From Candidatus Nitrosopolaris nunavutensis (lineage in GTDB: Archaea; Thermoproteota; Nitrososphaeria; Nitrososphaerales; Nitrososphaeraceae): 14,549 nt of DNA. The DNA is taken from the NCBI GenBank assembly GCA_002501855.1, contig DAOM01000276.1:1-14549 (forward strand), in the 5' to 3' direction. Each line of letters begins with the position of its first letter. Position 1 is the stretch's first letter. Below, piece by piece: positions 13,250 through 14,549 of the stretch. A model generated the notes under the pieces. That model made no database searches. It worked only from the letters and a program-made list of their open reading frames with translations, and was not told the origin of the DNA. The position numbers and the translations under genes are program-made.

Positions 13250-13390
13250 TTATTGTTCATATTCTATCCACTTGTCAGTAGTACTGGGACATCCAAGTTT
13301 ATATCCTGCACAATAAGAGGCCGGTAGGTGTGCCATTAATGCATTGCATTTCCACGCTTGCGATGAATAAAAGATTTTTTCTATTATCAC
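13250..13390 (-). CDS. 46-aa Cys/His small protein, or extension of the gene upstream
   Basis: A GTG at 13390 begins 46 codons ending at TAA 13250-13252. The protein-like product has an aromatic IFYSSQAWKC start and four possible zinc ligands spaced C-x5-H-x5-C-x6-C in WKCNALMAHLPASYCAGYKLGC. It lies in the same frame as the gene at 13403-13873 and is separated from it only by that gene's TGA (13405-13403), so one longer protein with an internal stop is also possible. Which is right cannot be told from one sequence. Confidence 0.45.
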   Translation of the reverse strand: MIIEKIFYSSQAWKCNALMAHLPASYCAGYKLGCPSTTDKWIEYEQ

Positions 13391-13402
13391 ACAATGCAGC
13401 TT

Positions 13403-13873
13403 TCATTTCAGATCAGGATCCTCCTTCAGAGTTTCAGTTTCAAGCGCGTTTACTATAGCATTAGGGTGATCAGGACAATGCCATTCCGGTATTTTTTGCC
13501 TACCAACTTCCTTGCTCGTTCCGTCTTTGTAGATTCGCTGGCGATAAACTCCCGGACAACGGAATAGCCGGCCACACTCGTTGCATTCTAGGTCTACAAT
13601 AGAGTTTTGCAAAAGGTACTCTTTACCTCTAAAACTCAATATTTTCTGCTTGACTTTAATTGTTTTTTCTTTGATTCCCGATGGTTGAACAGCGTGAGTA
13701 GCTGGACATGGAGGTACAGCGTGAGTAGCTGGACATGGAGGTACAGCTTGTAGCAAGTAAACGATGTAGTCCTCAAATGTAAATGATTCTTCAGCAGCAG
13801 CTAGAGTAATAGTATAGTTCTTGACGAGTGTTGTATGAGTTTCATCGTCTAAGTAAATTTGTATGAGTTTCAT
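13403..13873 (-). CDS. Ribbon-helix-helix-like protein with repeat linker and C-terminal zinc-binding domain
   Basis: ATG 13873 is preferred over the TTG at 13885, giving 156 residues. The N-terminus (MKLIQIYLDDETHTTL, then FTFEDYIVYLLQ) has the strand-helix-helix pattern of CopG/Arc-type DNA-binding domains. Residues about 45-65 are a linker made of two identical nine-residue units (AVPPCPATH), encoded by an exact 27-bp tandem repeat. The C-terminal half has LECNECGRLFRCPG and EWHCPDHP, a CxxC plus later Cys/His pairs, probably a zinc site. Taken together it looks like a DNA-binding regulator. The TGA at 13405-13403 is followed in frame by more protein-like sequence. It may be co-transcribed with the Cys-rich gene at 13922. 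Confidence 0.6.
   Translation of the reverse strand: MKLIQIYLDDETHTTLVKNYTITLAAAEESFTFEDYIVYLLQAVPPCPATHAVPPCPATHAVQPSGIKEKTIKVKQKILSFRGKEYLLQNSIVDLECNECGRLFRCPGVYRQRIYKDGTSKEVGRQKIPEWHCPDHPNAIVNALETETLKEDPDLK
13690..13743. repeat. Two exact tandem copies of a 27-bp unit inside a coding region
   Basis: Units 13690-13716 and 13717-13743 are identical and keep the reading frame, each adding nine residues (AVPPCPATH) including a Cys, a His and prolines. The perfect identity points to recent duplication by slippage, and copy number probably differs between strains. Confidence 0.85.
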
Positions 13874-13921
13874 TTCTCGGCTCAAATTATGAACTTTGTT
13901 TCTATCATGGTTCCGTGCTCA

Positions 13922-14134
13922 CTATATGCCAGTTTCCCTTGTGAAATGATTACATATCTTTGCTATGTCAGGTGTTTCGAATGGTCGTTTGATATTAGGA
14001 AAGTCCCATTCTAGTGCCCTATTTACACCCCTAAAAATTGTACACACTTCAACATGTATACATTGAGCACAGATTCGAGTAGAGTCAGTCATCGCATCAT
14101 AAACCCGTTGTCCTGATTCAATTCTCAATGTCAT
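13922..14134 (-). CDS. Small four-Cys protein
   Basis: From ATG 14134 the protein has 70 residues; a TTG at 14158 would add eight. It shows ICAQCIHVEVC (C-x2-C-x5-C) in the middle and ICNHF near the end, giving four cysteines suited to one zinc ion or an Fe-S cluster; PFETPDIAKICNHF resembles the last ligand region of small archaeal Cys4 proteins. ATG 14134 is preferred because the 30-aa ORF upstream ends at 14143, eight bases before it, whereas the TTG lies inside that ORF. It sits between a membrane-protein gene and the RHH-like gene, all on one strand. The function is not known. Confidence 0.6.
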   Translation of the reverse strand: MTLRIESGQRVYDAMTDSTRICAQCIHVEVCTIFRGVNRALEWDFPNIKRPFETPDIAKICNHFTRETGI

Positions 14135-14142
14135 TCTATTCT

Positions 14143-14235
14143 CTACCAGATCGGCCAATTGAAATTTGAGAATCCGTCTTTTATCTCCTCTTTAATGTCA
14201 TGCAGTATTCCTTTGAGTAGCTTACTTACCTGCAT
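14143..14235 (-). CDS. 30-aa amphipathic peptide ORF overlapping its neighbour
   Basis: ATG 14235 lies inside the last codons of the upstream membrane-protein gene (overlap 14222-14235) and the ORF ends at TAG 14145-14143, just before the Cys-rich gene. The peptide is an amphipathic helix (VSKLLKGILHDIKEEIKDGF) with an aromatic end (FNWPIW). Its composition is very protein-like, and it fills the gap between two genes on the same strand exactly, which supports translation. It resembles membrane-binding helices; no known family. Confidence 0.45.
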   Translation of the reverse strand: MQVSKLLKGILHDIKEEIKDGFSNFNWPIW

Positions 14236-14512
14236 AATTCGTTGGGCCACTGCCACACATGCCGTTGTATTGATCTACCTGTTGGTTAATCTGATTTGTA
14301 TCAAAGTTCCTTGCCCACCAGCTACTTGTCTCTTGATTTATCTGTCCCAACATCTGTGCACATTGAGTTGCCTTTGCACTTCTATCTTGCTGTATGGTGG
14401 TTAATGCGAAAGCAATCATTATAACAACCACGACAGCCACGACTATACTTACTATCAATTTAGTGCCAGAACCATATGCATTGTGATTTCGAATATTATT
14501 TTTTGATATCAT
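14222..14512 (-). CDS. Small one-TM membrane protein
   Basis: From ATG 14512 the protein has 96 residues: a polar N-terminus of about 16, one long hydrophobic helix at about 18-42 (LIVSIVVAVVVVIMIAFAL), then a soluble Gln/Asn-rich part with two Cys (CAQML and GMCG) that could form a disulfide outside the cell. Basic residues before the helix and the absence of a cleavage site suggest an N-in membrane anchor. The frame is open to the window edge through DPTDPTDQGKTE, encoded by a 9-bp repeat, so the true start may lie beyond 14549. In another frame an upstream gene would end in TGA overlapping the ATG (ATGA). It precedes the 30-aa ORF. The function is not known. Confidence 0.65.
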   Translation of the reverse strand: MISKNNIRNHNAYGSGTKLIVSIVVAVVVVIMIAFALTTIQQDRSAKATQCAQMLGQINQETSSWWARNFDTNQINQQVDQYNGMCGSGPTNYAGK

Positions 14513-14527
14513 CTCTGTTTTCCCTTG

Positions 14528-14549
14528 GTCAGTTGGGTCAGTTGGGTCA
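14528..14549. repeat. Tandem 9-bp repeat at the window edge
   Basis: GTCAGTTGG occurs twice in tandem, followed by a partial third copy cut by the window end. Read on the minus strand in the membrane-protein frame it codes for DPT repeats. Confidence 0.6.

Overview
The window looks archaeal, most likely a soil-type ammonia-oxidising archaeon of the Nitrososphaerales (Thaumarchaeota). This is inferred from style rather than from a marker gene. The DNA is A+T-rich, several genes have a TATA-box-like element about 25-35 bases before the start and little or no leader, TTG/GTG starts are common, and there are many tiny Cys/His zinc-finger-like proteins. One ordinary housekeeping gene, pyrE (orotate phosphoribosyltransferase), is present; almost everything else is accessory.

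Layout. 1-659: 3' part of a Cys-rich, low-complexity, probably extracellular protein gene. 780-1446 (minus): two small unknown genes, each apparently broken by one frameshift. 1468-1782: a winged-helix regulator, converging on 1779-2582 (minus), a two-TM membrane protein with a nuclease-like tail. 2743-4024: a plus-strand cluster of a tiny polar ORF, a Cas4-like Fe-S nuclease, a small zinc-ribbon protein and a coiled-coil protein. 4070-5628: a second plus-strand unit with its own TATA box, a 65-codon ORF overlapping (ATGA) a 454-aa Cap4/DUF4297-type nuclease. 5698-5892 (minus): a fragment resembling the C-terminus of a viral large terminase. 6003-8300 (minus): an intact type II restriction-modification operon (Dam-like D12 methylase followed with no gap by a PD-(D/E)XK endonuclease). 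8301-9071: mostly unassigned. 9072-9530: a VOC/glyoxalase-family gene with an in-frame TGA. 10014-10601 (minus): pyrE. 10652-11738 (minus): a decayed SWIM/zinc-ribbon/DDE transposase. 11890-12219: an ArsR-like regulator. 12285-13390: small, broken or very small genes, including a perfect 34-aa single C2H2 zinc finger. 13403-14549 (minus): a run of small genes (RHH-like plus zinc-binding protein, Cys-rich protein, a 30-aa ORF and a one-TM protein).

Reading the whole: 1.5-8.3 kb is a plausible defence island, with at least three PD-(D/E)XK-type nucleases (Cas4-like, Cap4-like, restriction enzyme), a possible fourth on a membrane anchor, and small partner proteins. Its genes are open. By contrast, the regions on both sides carry at least five genes or gene remnants interrupted by frameshifts or in-frame stops, which points to a turnover-prone accessory region, or possibly to local sequence errors. 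The best candidates for something undescribed are the Cas4-like/small-protein cluster next to the coupled 65-aa/Cap4-like pair, and the membrane-anchored nuclease-like protein beside them.
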